Below are positions 35,701 to 45,769 of a stretch of DNA of 64,000 nt, piece by piece. The stretch spans positions 116,769 to 180,768 of the forward strand of contig QANU01102988.1 in the NCBI GenBank assembly GCA_003254905.1, given 5' to 3'. Made by a program: the position numbers and the translations under genes. Position 1 is the stretch's first letter, and every line of letters starts with the position of its first letter. A model generated the notes under the pieces. The model saw only the letters and a program-made list of their open reading frames with translations. It was not told the origin of the DNA and searched no databases. Origin of the DNA: Nissolia schottii (taxonomy: Eukaryota; Streptophyta; Magnoliopsida; Fabales; Fabaceae).

Positions 35701-36615
35701 AGGCCGAGGCATTCACTTAAGGACATCCGTCCATAGTTCAGAATCCATTTCTTTCTTATTTCTCTTGTACTTCAAAGCTTAGGTTAGTTTAGCAACAAAG
35801 AGGAGGCCGGTGAGCCAGGAGATCAAAGAAGCACGGCGGTCGTTGTCATGACAGCGTGAGAGCGTGTCATGGTAAGCGTCCATAACCTTGCCTCTAAGAT
35901 TCTATTGTAAGATGGATTTCTAATCCTCTTGTTGTTGGGATTTTGATGACTATTGTAATATGATTGTATCCATGTAACTTTTTCATATGAATTTATCAGT
36001 TTCTATGATTTGCTTGAATGATTTTACGCTTAATGCTTGTTTTAGCCTAGCTACCTAAAGCATGATTCTAAACTGCTTGATTGCGCGCGAGAGCGGCATC
36101 ATAAGTTAGAACTAAATCAATTCATCTAATTCTTAGTTGCCGTAACTAGAATAAGGATTAGCCGTTTTAACATCTGGAATAACGCTGGTGTACTTTGTTA
36201 AGTTTGTGTACGAAAGTGACAGCTTAATAAAGGAAACCTGATGATCTTTTCATGCGCGAAAGCGATGAACAAGTTAAGAACTGATGGCGGGTAATCAATG
36301 AAATGATAATTCTTTTGTACTAAGTAAAGGGATGCATGAAACTATAATAGGATTCAATTCCCAACAAGCTTCTGAATCTACCACTGATTTGTTGCCTATT
36401 TATCTTTTATGTTTATTTGTTTATCTAAATATCAAATCATCAATCCTTCACTTTATTGTTTAATTAACAAACTCAAGAACGGTATTTTTGCAACTCCCTG
36501 TGGATACGACTATACCTGACTATACTGCAATTGGATTCCTTGAGGATCTGAAAGCTGTAAAGAAGGATATATTATTAAAACGAAGAGAGTGTAAAAAAAT
36601 GCTTTCAACACCATG

Positions 36616-37644
36616 CTGAATCAATATAACTACAAAGAACATGTTTATCAATCCCAAAACAAAGCATCAAATTAGATGCACCACAGAGGTATCTCAAAAT
36701 CCATTTCATAGCTTTCCAATGCTCAACACCAGGATTAGAAAGAAAATGACTGACAACATTAACTGCATGAGCTATATCATGCCTAGTGCAAACCATTGCA
36801 TACATCAAACTCCCTACTACAAAAGCATAAGAAAAACGTTTCATGTCTTTTTTTTTTTCTTTATCACTAGAAGGAAACTGTCTAGTGTTATAAGCCTAAA
36901 GAGTGAAGTCAGAGGAGTGCTTACCACTTTAGCTTTATCCAAGTGAAACCGTTGAAGTACCTTCTCCATGCACCTCTCTTGAGAAAGCCACAACTTCTTG
37001 ACTTCTTGATCACGAGTAATGTGCATGCCAAGAATTTGTCTTGCTGGTCCCAAGTCTTTAATTGCAAAAGACTTGCTAAGCTCCTTTTTCAACCAGTCAA
37101 TTCCAGACACATTATGACCAGTAATTGACATGCCATCAACATAGAGCAATCAAAATGATAAAATCATTATCGGAGAATTTCTGCACAAAAACACAATGGT
37201 CGGAAGTAGTCTTCTTGAATCCTTGTTGGATCATAACTGACTCAAACTTCTTGTACCATTGCCTCAGGGCTTGTTTAAGCCCATTCAAACTTTTCTTCAG
37301 CTTGCAAACATAATCCTCTTTACCTTCCACCACGAAAACTTTAGGATGCTCCATGTAAATTTCTTCCTCCAAATCACCATGAAGGAAGATGATTTTCACA
37401 TCCATCTATTCAAGCTCTAAATTAAGACTATCTGTCAAACCAAGAACAACTCAGATGGATGACATTTTAACAACAGCAGAAAATATTTCGTCAAAGTCAA
37501 TACCCTTCCTCTGACTATAGCTCTTGACAACTAATCGCGCTTTGTATCGTGGAACAGAACAATTCTCTTCAGTCTTCAATCTGTAAATCCATCAATTCTC
37601 CAAACCTTTCTTATCCTTAGGCAATTTGACTAGCTCAAAAATAT
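36616..37644 (-). pseudogene. Copia-2 reverse transcriptase remnant
   Basis: The minus strand from the gap edge reads LENW-IYRLKTEE, RYKARLVVKSYSQRKGIDFD, MDVKIIFLHGDLEEEIYM and then LLYVDGMSI. The catalytic YVDD has become YVDG, a lesion expected to kill the enzyme. A frameshift near 36850 separates the thumb (SYAFVVGSLMYAMV). It is cut at 36610 by the solo LTR. Confidence 0.82.
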
Positions 37645-38423
37645 NNNNNNNNNNNNNNNNNNNNNNNNNNNNNNNNNNNNNNNNNNNNNNNNNNNNNNNN
37701 NNNNNNNNNNNNNNNNNNNNNNNNNNNNNNNNNNNNNNNNNNNNNNNNNNNNNNNNNNNNNNNNNNNNNNNNNNNNNNNNNNNNNNNNNNNNNNNNNNNN
37801 NNNNNNNNNNNNNNNNNNNNNNNNNNNNNNNNNNNNNNNNNNNNNNNNNNNNNNNNNNNNNNNNNNNNNNNNNNNNNNNNNNNNNNNNNNNNNNNNNNNN
37901 NNNNNNNNNNNNNNNNNNNNNNNNNNNNNNNNNNNNNNNNNNNNNNNNNNNNNNNNNNNNNNNNNNNNNNNNNNNNNNNNNNNNNNNNNNNNNNNNNNNN
38001 NNNNNNNNNNNNNNNNNNNNNNNNNNNNNNNNNNNNNNNNNNNNNNNNNNNNNNNNNNNNNNNNNNNNNNNNNNNNNNNNNNNNNNNNNNNNNNNNNNNN
38101 NNNNNNNNNNNNNNNNNNNNNNNNNNNNNNNNNNNNNNNNNNNNNNNNNNNNNNNNNNNNNNNNNNNNNNNNNNNNNNNNNNNNNNNNNNNNNNNNNNNN
38201 NNNNNNNNNNNNNNNNNNNNNNNNNNNNNNNNNNNNNNNNNNNNNNNNNNNNNNNNNNNNNNNNNNNNNNNNNNNNNNNNNNNNNNNNNNNNNNNNNNNN
38301 NNNNNNNNNNNNNNNNNNNNNNNNNNNNNNNNNNNNNNNNNNNNNNNNNNNNNNNNNNNNNNNNNNNNNNNNNNNNNNNNNNNNNNNNNNNNNNNNNNNN
38401 NNNNNNNNNNNNNNNNNNNNNNN
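37645..38423. other. Assembly gap (779 N)
   Basis: A run of 779 N. The left edge is copia-2 RT. The right edge is the inside of an LTR of the same family as the solo LTR. The gap therefore hides the end of the copia linker and RT start plus at least 900 bp of LTR if that copy is complete, so the N count may not be the real length. Confidence 0.95.
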
Positions 38424-38925
38424 GTCGCTCAGCGGTTTTGGTTCCTTCGCTGAGCGATAAACACTTAATCGCTGGGCGGCCGCGCTTTATCGCTGAGCGA
38501 TCGTACTTGTACGCGTCTTCATTAAATGCTCGGCAACTTTTTGCAGGGCGGCGCTGACGTGGCACTCTGTGATTGGCTGGCTCCAGCTGGCTTAATGATG
38601 GCGCCGGCGCAAGTGGCTTGCCGACGTCCTTTCGCTCAGCGGCCAAGGTCTATTCGCTGAGCGATTCTTCCTTATTCGCTGAGCGAGGCATTACTTACCG
38701 CTGAGCGGTGACTTCGTCCAGAATCTTCTCTTTAAGCTCTTTTCCAATTCTGCCCTTTTCTTCCCTTCTTCATGGGATTATTCTTCATAAATTATGCTTG
38801 CATCCTTTTATCAAAACATATTTAAAACCTACAAAACATAGAGATTTAATTAGATAATTCTTTAAAATATGTGAAAATAAGTGCCATTTTGAACGATGAA
38901 AATTGTGTATTTTGGGCACTTATCA
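38424..38925 (-). mobile_element. Second copy of the same LTR family, minus orientation, cut by the gap
   Basis: Read on the minus strand from 38925 it begins TGATAAGTGCCCAAAATACA and follows the start of the solo LTR at 35182 for the first 55 bp and beyond. It then shows the same palindrome array at the same distance (218 bp against 212 bp). It is inserted in the copia-2 linker. Whether it is a solo LTR or part of a full element is hidden by the gap. A target duplication cannot be checked (right flank CTATA). Confidence 0.8.
38426..38707 (-). repeat. Phased palindrome array in the second LTR copy
   Basis: Nine-bp sites CGCTNAGCG begin (plus coordinates) at 38426, 38448, 38470 (CGCTGGGCG), 38491, then 38633, 38655, 38677 and 38699. 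Spacing is 22, 22, 21 and 22, 22, 22 bp, with 142 bp between clusters, the same layout as in the solo LTR although the sequence between the sites differs greatly. Confidence 0.83.
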
Positions 38926-38930
38926 CTATA

Positions 38931-39432
38931 CATCAAGTGAGTAACGAGTAGAGGGTATAGGTTATCTAGAAGACCTCTTGATAGGAACAATAGGTTCATC
39001 AACGTTATCAGCAACATCATCATCAATAGTCTCTACTGACTCATCTAGAATATGATTCTCGAAATCAGCATGATTGTTAAGATCTGCTACATTAGGCATA
39101 TCTGTATTAGTATAAGGGATTGGATCACGCTCAACTAAACCATCAGAACATGATGACTTTGATTTTTCTACCTTGTTAATATCTTCAATGGTATGATCCT
39201 CCATGAAAACAACATCACAACTTCTAACAAACTTCTTTGCAACAGGATCATAAAATTTGTAGCCAAATTCATCATGGCCACAACTAATGAAGATGCATTG
39301 CCTCGTCTTGACATCTAACTCAGACCTTTCATCCTTCGGTACATGGACAATTGCTTTGCACAAAAAAACATGCAAGTGGTCATAGACGACATCCTTCCCA
39401 TACCACACTCTATCAAGAACATCTGTCTGCAA
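38931..39432 (-). pseudogene. Copia-2 linker between integrase and RT
   Basis: RQCIFISCGHDEFGYKFYDP and VVFMEDHT are the conserved linker motifs of copia pol. The segment ends VPIKRSSR, then a stop, then runs into the LTR inserted at 38925. The remainder up to the RT is in the gap. Confidence 0.7.
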
Positions 39433-40061
39433 AGTAATAGCAAGAGATAAATTAATAATATGTGCAATAGTATATAAAGCTTCACCCCAAAAAGATCCAG
39501 GTAATTACTTAGCTTCAAAAAGAAAACAACTGACTCTTTCCATCAATGTCTTGTTCATCCTTTCGGCCAAGCCATTGAGCTGAGGAGTCTTGGGAGGCGT
39601 CTTCTGGTGTTGAATACCTTGCTGTTTGCAATATTCATCAAATGGTCCACAATACTCGCCACCATTATCATTGCGAATACATTTCAGTTTCTTCCATGTC
39701 TCTCTCTCAACGGAAGCTTGAAATTGTTTAAAGACACCAAGCACCTGATCTTTAGTCTTCAAAGCATAAACCCAGAGTTTTGTTGAATGATCATCAATAA
39801 ATATAACAAATTAACAAGCACTGTCAAAGGTTTTAATCTTCATAGGACCACAGAGATCTGAATGCACCAACTCAAGAACCTCTGATTTTTCAGAAGGATG
39901 ATGGCTCTTGAAGGAGACTCTACTCTGTTTTCCAGCAAAGCAATCAACACATTTTCTAATTTTTCACTCTTCAAATTTTCAAGAAAATTCTTCTTGGCCA
40001 AACAGTTTAGTCCCTTCCCACTGATGTGGCTATGCCTTTTATGCCATAATTCTGATGTACT
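39430..40061 (-). pseudogene. Copia-2 integrase remnant
   Basis: IRNDNGGEYCGPFDEYC and LNGLAERMNKTLMERV give the second catalytic Asp and the catalytic Glu regions of a copia integrase. The first part (39770-40060) is interrupted by stops near 39810 and 40060. Confidence 0.76.
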
Positions 40062-40469
40062 TTAAGAATCAACTAAATTTACAACATCAACAAAAATAGT
40101 AACTTTCATCCAGTACAAACCAGAAAATTTCTTACCACGTGTCACAGCTAAAGAACACTTAGTAAGCTTCCACCGGCCATTACCAAAGGTATTAAAATAG
40201 CCATCGTCATCAAGAACACTAGCAGAAATCAGATGTAAGCGAATGTCTGGTGTGTGCCTGACATTATTCAAAATTAACTTTGTTTCATTGCTGGTTTCCA
40301 AGCAAACGGTAACAATGCCAATAACCTTTGACGTATTATTATTTCCCATCTTCAACACACCAAAATACGTGGAGTATAGGAAGAGAAAAAAATCATTTAT
40401 TGAAGTCACATGAAAACTGGCACCACTATCAACAACCCAGCCAGTATCGTCACAAGCAACATTAACCAT
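40062..40469 (-). pseudogene. Copia-2 protease and GAG-pre-integrase remnant
   Basis: GWVVDSGASFHVTS carries the protease Asp-Ser-Gly triad. The downstream VRHTPDIRLHLISAS and GRWKLTKCSLAV segments match Tnt1-like proteins. The frame is open for 135 codons. Confidence 0.8.
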
Positions 40470-41340
40470 ATTTTGATTAAAAAAACAATCACCAGGTCTC
40501 CATTAGTAGCGGTAGCAACATGATCATCATTATCAACATTCTTCTTTTCTCTATTACCTTTGTTACCGTTTTTCTCATTCTTCAACTCACGGCAAAACTT
40601 CTTAGTATGACCCTTTTTACCATAGTGACTGCACTCAAAATTTCTATACTTGGACTTCAATTTGCATATGTGCTTACTTTTACCTCGTTGACCTCTTCCC
40701 TTATCTTTGTCTTTGCTTCTTCCCTTGCCTTTAGTAACCAAAACCTCTAATTGTGTAGAGGATACCTGCTGAGTTGGTCTTCTGAGTACTTCATTCATAA
40801 CAGCAGTTTTAACCATATTCATAGTTACAACACCGTTAGGAGAATAATTAGTTCAAGTAACGCAGAGACTTTTCCAAGAATCAGGTAGAGTATTAAGCAA
40901 CCAAAACCCTATAACTTCATCTTCAAATTTAATACACATGCCAGACAATTGATCAAAACAACCTTGAAAATCAGTCAAGTGATCAGAAATAAAAGTACCT
41001 TCTTTATGCTTCAAATTCATAGCTTGCATCAGCAAAAATAATTTGTTGTTCCCGGTGTTGGAGGCATACAAATTTTCAAATTTTCGAACTTTTCAAATTT
41101 GGCATGTGAATAACAATATGATTTAGAACATTGTCATTTACCCATTGTAGGATAAAACCACAAACCATCTCGTGCTCAAAAGCCCAATCTTCATCAGATT
41201 TATCCTCCGATTTCTGCGTAGGAAACACCGAAAAATGTAATTTTTTTTCATAAAGAGTAGATCTTTCATCTTTCCTTTCCATCTGTGGTAATTAGTGTCA
41301 TTCAAACAGATCATCCTACCATAGTTAGGTTTCATCATTC
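40406..41340 (-). pseudogene. Copia-2 gag remnant
   Basis: It begins near LNDTNYHRWKGKMKDLLF, typical of Tnt1/Tork gag, and continues through SDHLTDFQGCFDQLSG. It ends in a basic linker and a zinc knuckle of the form CSHYGKKGHTKKFC, in which the second Cys is changed to Tyr. Stops and frameshifts occur near 41075 and 40850. Confidence 0.78.
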
Positions 41341-41384
41341 AATCAAGCAAATTCCCCAAGATCCAAAATAGCTCTGATACCAGC

Positions 41385-41485
41385 TGTTGGGAAAGATGTC
41401 TATATGTAGTAAAAAAATCACAAGAATGCAGTAAAAATAATAACCTTTCCCACTTGAATTGAACTTACAAAAAAACGTAATATAT
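41385..41485 (-). repeat. Copia-2 5' LTR remnant (about 100 bp)
   Basis: TGTTGGGAAAGATGTCTATA and following text up to CGTAATATAT match the start (plus sense) of the 33994-34728 LTR. After that the sequence switches to LINE. More than 600 bp of this LTR are deleted. Confidence 0.78.
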
Positions 41486-41486
41486 A

Positions 41487-41760
41487 GGCTTCACCTCCTC
41501 ATTAAAATTCCAAACATTACAAATACGAGCCCACGACTCCTACCCATTGATGATGCAACTCCAAGGCCAATTTATCACATGACATGTCGTTACAAGAAGA
41601 TCCAATTTTCTTTCACAATGGACGCTCCTCTTAAGCAAACTGCCACCACCACTTAAACAACAACACTGCATTCTTCAATACTACATCCCCAACACCTAAT
41701 CCACCCAACTCTTTCTGCAACTGAATATGATCCCACTTGACTAACTAGAATTGAATAGAG
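41487..41760 (-). mobile_element. LINE fragment, right part (split by copia-2)
   Basis: The minus strand encodes ELGGLGVGDVVLKNAVLLF followed by KWWWQF and an EERPL segment, the well-conserved motif just after the RT palm of plant LINEs (GGLGxxxxxxxNxALLxKWxWR). It has stops further on. It precedes, in the LINE order, the fragment at 33467-33993 on the same strand. Confidence 0.72.
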
Positions 41761-41802
41761 TTAAACTTAATTTGTTAGGTCCTTTTTTATTATTATTACA
41801 TT

Positions 41803-42000
41803 CCTCGCATTTTTAAGTTTAACAAATTTCACCACCCCTCTAACCCTTGCTTACTCTCAAGAGAGGACTAAAAGTGAGTTATGAAATTGCATAAGAAATG
41901 ACTTGAAGGAGTGAAGTGACTATGAAAAGGTGAGAGACATGATGTTTTTTTTTTAATGATAAATGACGACGTCTCACTTTGTTATCACTAAAAAAAAATC
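41803..42000. repeat. Dispersed repeat A, copy 1
   Basis: Aligns with 48826-48995: ACCCCTC, CTCAAGAGAGG/CGCAAGAGAAGG, AATGATAAATGACG/AATAATAAATGACA and TTTGTTATCA occur in the same order in both. This looks like a small transposon remnant. Confidence 0.5.
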
Positions 42001-45000
42001 AATGGTTATAAGAGAAGATGGGTGTAATATATTAAAATAAAAGAATGTCAATATAATTTTACTAAATTTTATTCGTCGATGTAATTTATACATTTAAAAT
42101 TTATTATATCTTTTCAATTATTAAATAGTATTATGAGCTAAGAAAAAGATAATTTTATATACCCTCCTGTTTACAAAATAATTAATCAGTAGCTAGATTG
42201 ATGATATAAGAAAGGACCATGGTGGGGGTCAAGAAACATCAAATCAAAGCGAAGATGAAAGAAACGGCGAGAAATCTTGACATCGAGACAAAACTCTGCA
42301 ACAATAAATAGTGGAATTCCATGCATGCATATGACAAAATTCTACAGTAAAAGTTTTTCGTCGTTTTCTGGCGTATTTAGTAGTATATTCCACTTGGGTC
42401 TTTTATTATTATATTGTTTTGGTATATTTATCTGCGTATCATAGGCCCCCTGCTACCTTCCACACGCAGTTAGCTCCATTTGTCACAAGCCCTTATTGTT
42501 GATCCATTGATGGAGGCTTTGGACAAGGCCACCTGTTGGCCATAAAAAGGTTGATATATTCAAAGTTGCAAGGAATTTTTGTGACTAGGACAATTTTTTC
42601 TTAGTGAAATTAAAGAAACAAAGAAGAGCCTTCTGATTGTAATTCCTCCCGAGAGAAACTTGTTTGTCACTCACTGTTTTACATTTGTCAGTTCAAGAGC
42701 AATCATATTCTAATCTCTCGTAAAATTTTCGCTTGACGTTATTACAGGTAAATCTTTACTATACAACGATGTTAGAAAAATAGTATAAAAGAAATATAAT
42801 ATAAAATTATTAAAATTTTATTTTTTTAGTAATTTAAAGTTTTGGAAGAGATGGTTGTTAAAATGGTTTTTGAAAACTAGCGATGCACAAAAAGGATCAA
42901 ACCCTTAACTCTAAAGAAAACACCTCTTAGCACTTTTTTAATTTCAATCCATGATAGAAATTTATCAAGTTCAATTCTCCAACTCTTAGTAGATGCAAAT
43001 GTTTACTTACCTGTTCATTCATATTTAGTTTGACTTCACAATTTTGTCGACCCAATAATTTATAATTTGTAATTTTTGTTTGTCTAAATTAATAGTATTT
43101 TGAGTCAATCTTAAACGCTAAACTTAGCAATGAGAGAATGTTAATGTCTTAGTTAGTTAGATAAATCAAAGAAGTAAATATCGCCCGCAGCTCATCTATC
43201 TATCGATAGGTTAAAAATAACAACACCATCTTGACAAACATTTTGGTAAAAAAAAAAAATTAATTCACCAATAAAATTACCTATATCCTAGACGCCCTTC
43301 GTGCTACTAAAGTTAGAGAAAGATTGAATGGGAATGTGGCCAGGATCAGCAGTGTCCCTATACATATATTGGCACATATATATAGTCTGATTCAGAGAGA
43401 CAAACAGTAGAATTGGAATAACAAGGCCAATGTTGGTCCAATCGATGATGCATAATTAATTAATAAAAAAGAGGCAAGGGGGTCTATATAATATGTCCAT
43501 ATATGGAGGGTGGGGGGATTCTATTTGCGTCCTTCACTGTCAACAAAAAGGGAGGGAAAGGGATTTGTGGGGTTAAGTGAGTATCTATCTTGTGAAGTTG
43601 GAGCCAAGAATTGTGATGAGAGGACAAGCAGCAGTACCCTCTTCTTCTATTGCAAACAGGAGAAAAGCAAAGCAAGTAGTGAACCGAATTCAACAACGAC
43701 AACTTTAATTTTGCTTTGTCTGTTCATGAGTCGGTATGGTGGAAGGTACGATTCAGACAGCATTAAAAAGCCAAACATCTGTATATATTACTCGAGAAAT
43801 TATACTTGTCACAAGACAATCACACCCGTAAAGATAAAGGTGTGCGGTTCATGGTTAACTCCACACTTTTTTTAGTTCATAAGTTATTATTAACTTAAAT
43901 TGTTGTAATGGTATGATTCATCTATATTTTGATATTCACACATGTTATAAGGATTACCGACACATAAAAAATGTTTTCAATTATTAACGATTTTTTTTAA
44001 GAGAAATAATTCTTAATATGATATTAATTTTTATAATAAAGTGGTATATAATTCACTTTTTGACTCAATTCACTAGGTTAAACTTTTAGAAGTGATAATT
44101 TTTCATACAACGAAATCAATCAAGAGCAAGGGTTTTACATTTACGTGTTTTGGTCAAGGCAAATTCATTTCATTGATAATCCACATGGGGTTCAAGCCAT
44201 GTACACAGAAAGACCAAACACTAGCCTATATTACAAAATACAAAAGCCCTCTTCAAATCCTTCTACTAACTAACTCAAAAACAGATTTGACTAATTCAAA
44301 TCCTAACTTCTGTACTTATTCTCTGGTCAACACAATTTTTTTATTTCTAAATCTCAAACTCAAGATCGTTTAAAAAGGGGACTAGTTTGGCTAAACCAAT
44401 CTTGTGTTAATCTTCTACTAGCTAACTCAAAAACAGATTTGACAACAAAAAAATAACCTACTTTGCAAAAGCTCTCAAAAGTTATTCCTGTGATTTGTGT
44501 ACCCATCTTGTCAACTCTAATATCGTTATCTTTGTAGAAAGCAAACGTGATTGAGATGCAAATGACACAAACAAACGCAACACGAGATGTATATGAGCAC
44601 GCTTGGCATAAGTTCTCACGATTTGAAAATTGATACTGTCAAGAGAACTCACCAAAGAAAAATGAAGCACAAATTGACGCAAGGGAATAGGGCAAATAAA
44701 AGAAAAGAGATTGTGTATTGCATGTGTTTGAGTTTCTCCTCCAATGATGCTACAAATTGGTTGTGTAAGAGAGGTAATTAAACTGCAACGTGGATTTGTC
44801 AGTGTATCTTGGTCTAAAAACTTACTGAGTTTAAAAATTAAAAATTCACTGATATAACCCTCACTTAATTACTCCATTTCGGACTAATTATGGATCGATG
44901 TACAAGCTAGCTAGGGAGAATCTTAAGAGAAGCTATCATTATACTCTGTGCACGTTTGCATGTCACCTAACAGCAAACAGGTCACTCATCACTCAAGATC

Positions 45001-45540
45001 AATTTCAAAGACACTAATCAATTTGAGATCCGCAACTAATGCTACATAATGTTTATGTTCTATATCCTTACTTTAATTAATGAGGATATATAACAAGACA
45101 TTAATGTGTAACAAATTAATAACATTGCATACAACTTTATTTTACTATCGCAGGCTAGCTAGTCTTCAATGTACAGGATTATGTTTTGGGTTCTCTATAT
45201 ATGAAGAAATCTGTGGACTAGAATACTGCTTCTAGTTGAGAACTTTTGTGTAATGAATCTTTTATTATTTTATTTTAGAAAATATCTAGGATATAGTATA
45301 GCTTATTAATTAAAATTTAAAGCACTGAGTGAATGACAGAAATTAATTGTAATAATTTAGGTGGAATTGATGTTGATTTGAAAGAAGAACAACTTAATTA
45401 TAGAACTGTGAGAGAAAGGACTAATAGTTGCACTTCAAAAAAGGCATCTTTTGTGCCTCCAAAAAGATCCAAACAAACTGTGAGAGAAAGGACTAATTAA
45501 TAGTTGCACTTCATAATACAAAGAGGTACCTGCACTAATT
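42001..45540. other. Intergenic sequence, no gene recognised
   Basis: No supportable gene. An open stretch at 43510-43875 lacks an ATG at its head and any domain. Short direct repeats occur: CTAACTCAAAAACAGATTTG at about 44270 and again at about 44420, and ACTGTGAGAGAAAGGACTAA at about 45405 and 45477 (72 bp apart). Confidence 0.45.
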
Positions 45541-45548
45541 AATAACCA

Positions 45549-45767
45549 ATGAAGCAATCAGCAGGAATCAATTTTGCTGTCAACTACTATAATGATGATG
45601 ATGCACAACAAGAATACACTACCAAACTGATCATGAGAGACAATTTCAGTAAGAAGATTCTCTCACTCATAGAGATGATAGGGTTTATGCAACCATTTAA
45701 CAAAGAAATAGTTGTGAAGTACTGCAGTGGGAACTTGAGTTTATATGGCTGTCTACTGGCAAGTTAA
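45549..45767 (+). CDS. Small open frame, 72 aa, unrecognised, doubtful
   Basis: It starts with a true ATG and has a fairly protein-like composition (INFAVNYYNDDDAQQEY followed by a TKLIMRD stretch). The first 40 residues have some of the look of an extracellular amino-acid-receptor repeat (as in glutamate receptor-like proteins), but this is weak. No signal peptide, no splice-linked neighbour exon and no TATA box could be tied to it. It may be an exon relic of a decayed gene or a chance frame. Confidence 0.15.
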   Translation: MKQSAGINFAVNYYNDDDAQQEYTTKLIMRDNFSKKILSLIEMIGFMQPFNKEIVVKYCSGNLSLYGCLLAS

Positions 45768-45769
45768 AC

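Larger units (their letters stand above)
35182..36610 (+). mobile_element. Solo LTR (1429 bp) inserted in copia-2
   Basis: It starts TGATAAGTGCC and ends GCTTTCAACA, and is flanked on both sides by CCATG (35177-35181 and 36611-36615), a perfect 5-bp target duplication. It separates the copia RT from its RNase H. Orientation is taken from the TATAAATAGG box at 35691 and from CTCCCTGTGGATACGAC near the 3' end, a phrase common in LTRs of plant Tat/Athila-type gypsy elements. It is therefore read as a solo LTR left by recombination between two LTRs. It contains the palindrome array described separately. Confidence 0.87.
33994..41485 (-). mobile_element. Ty1/copia retrotransposon, Tnt1/Tork-like, decayed and interrupted
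   Basis: On the minus strand the order is truncated 5' LTR, primer-binding site, gag, protease, integrase, RT, RNase H, polypurine tract, 3' LTR. The primer site TGGTATCAGAGC is perfect (41382 down to 41371). The polypurine tract AGCGGGGGAG lies next to the 3' LTR (about 34734-34745). The right flank has lost most of the 5' LTR. The element sits inside a LINE and is itself broken by two LTR insertions and by a 779-bp gap. Coding parts carry stops and the RT catalytic box is mutated. Confidence 0.88.

Noticed and set aside
37626..38646. Long open frames of 275 and 338 codons across this region
   Set aside because: They are artefacts of reading through the run of N.
35182..38925. Inverted similarity of the two outer ends read as TIRs of one DNA transposon
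   Set aside because: The left piece has its own perfect CCATG target duplication and TG...CA ends closing at 36610, and copia RT sequence lies between the pieces. Two independent LTR insertions explain it.
43510..43875. 121-codon plus-strand frame
   Set aside because: It begins at GTG, has no ATG until late, no recognised domain and no matching splice partners.
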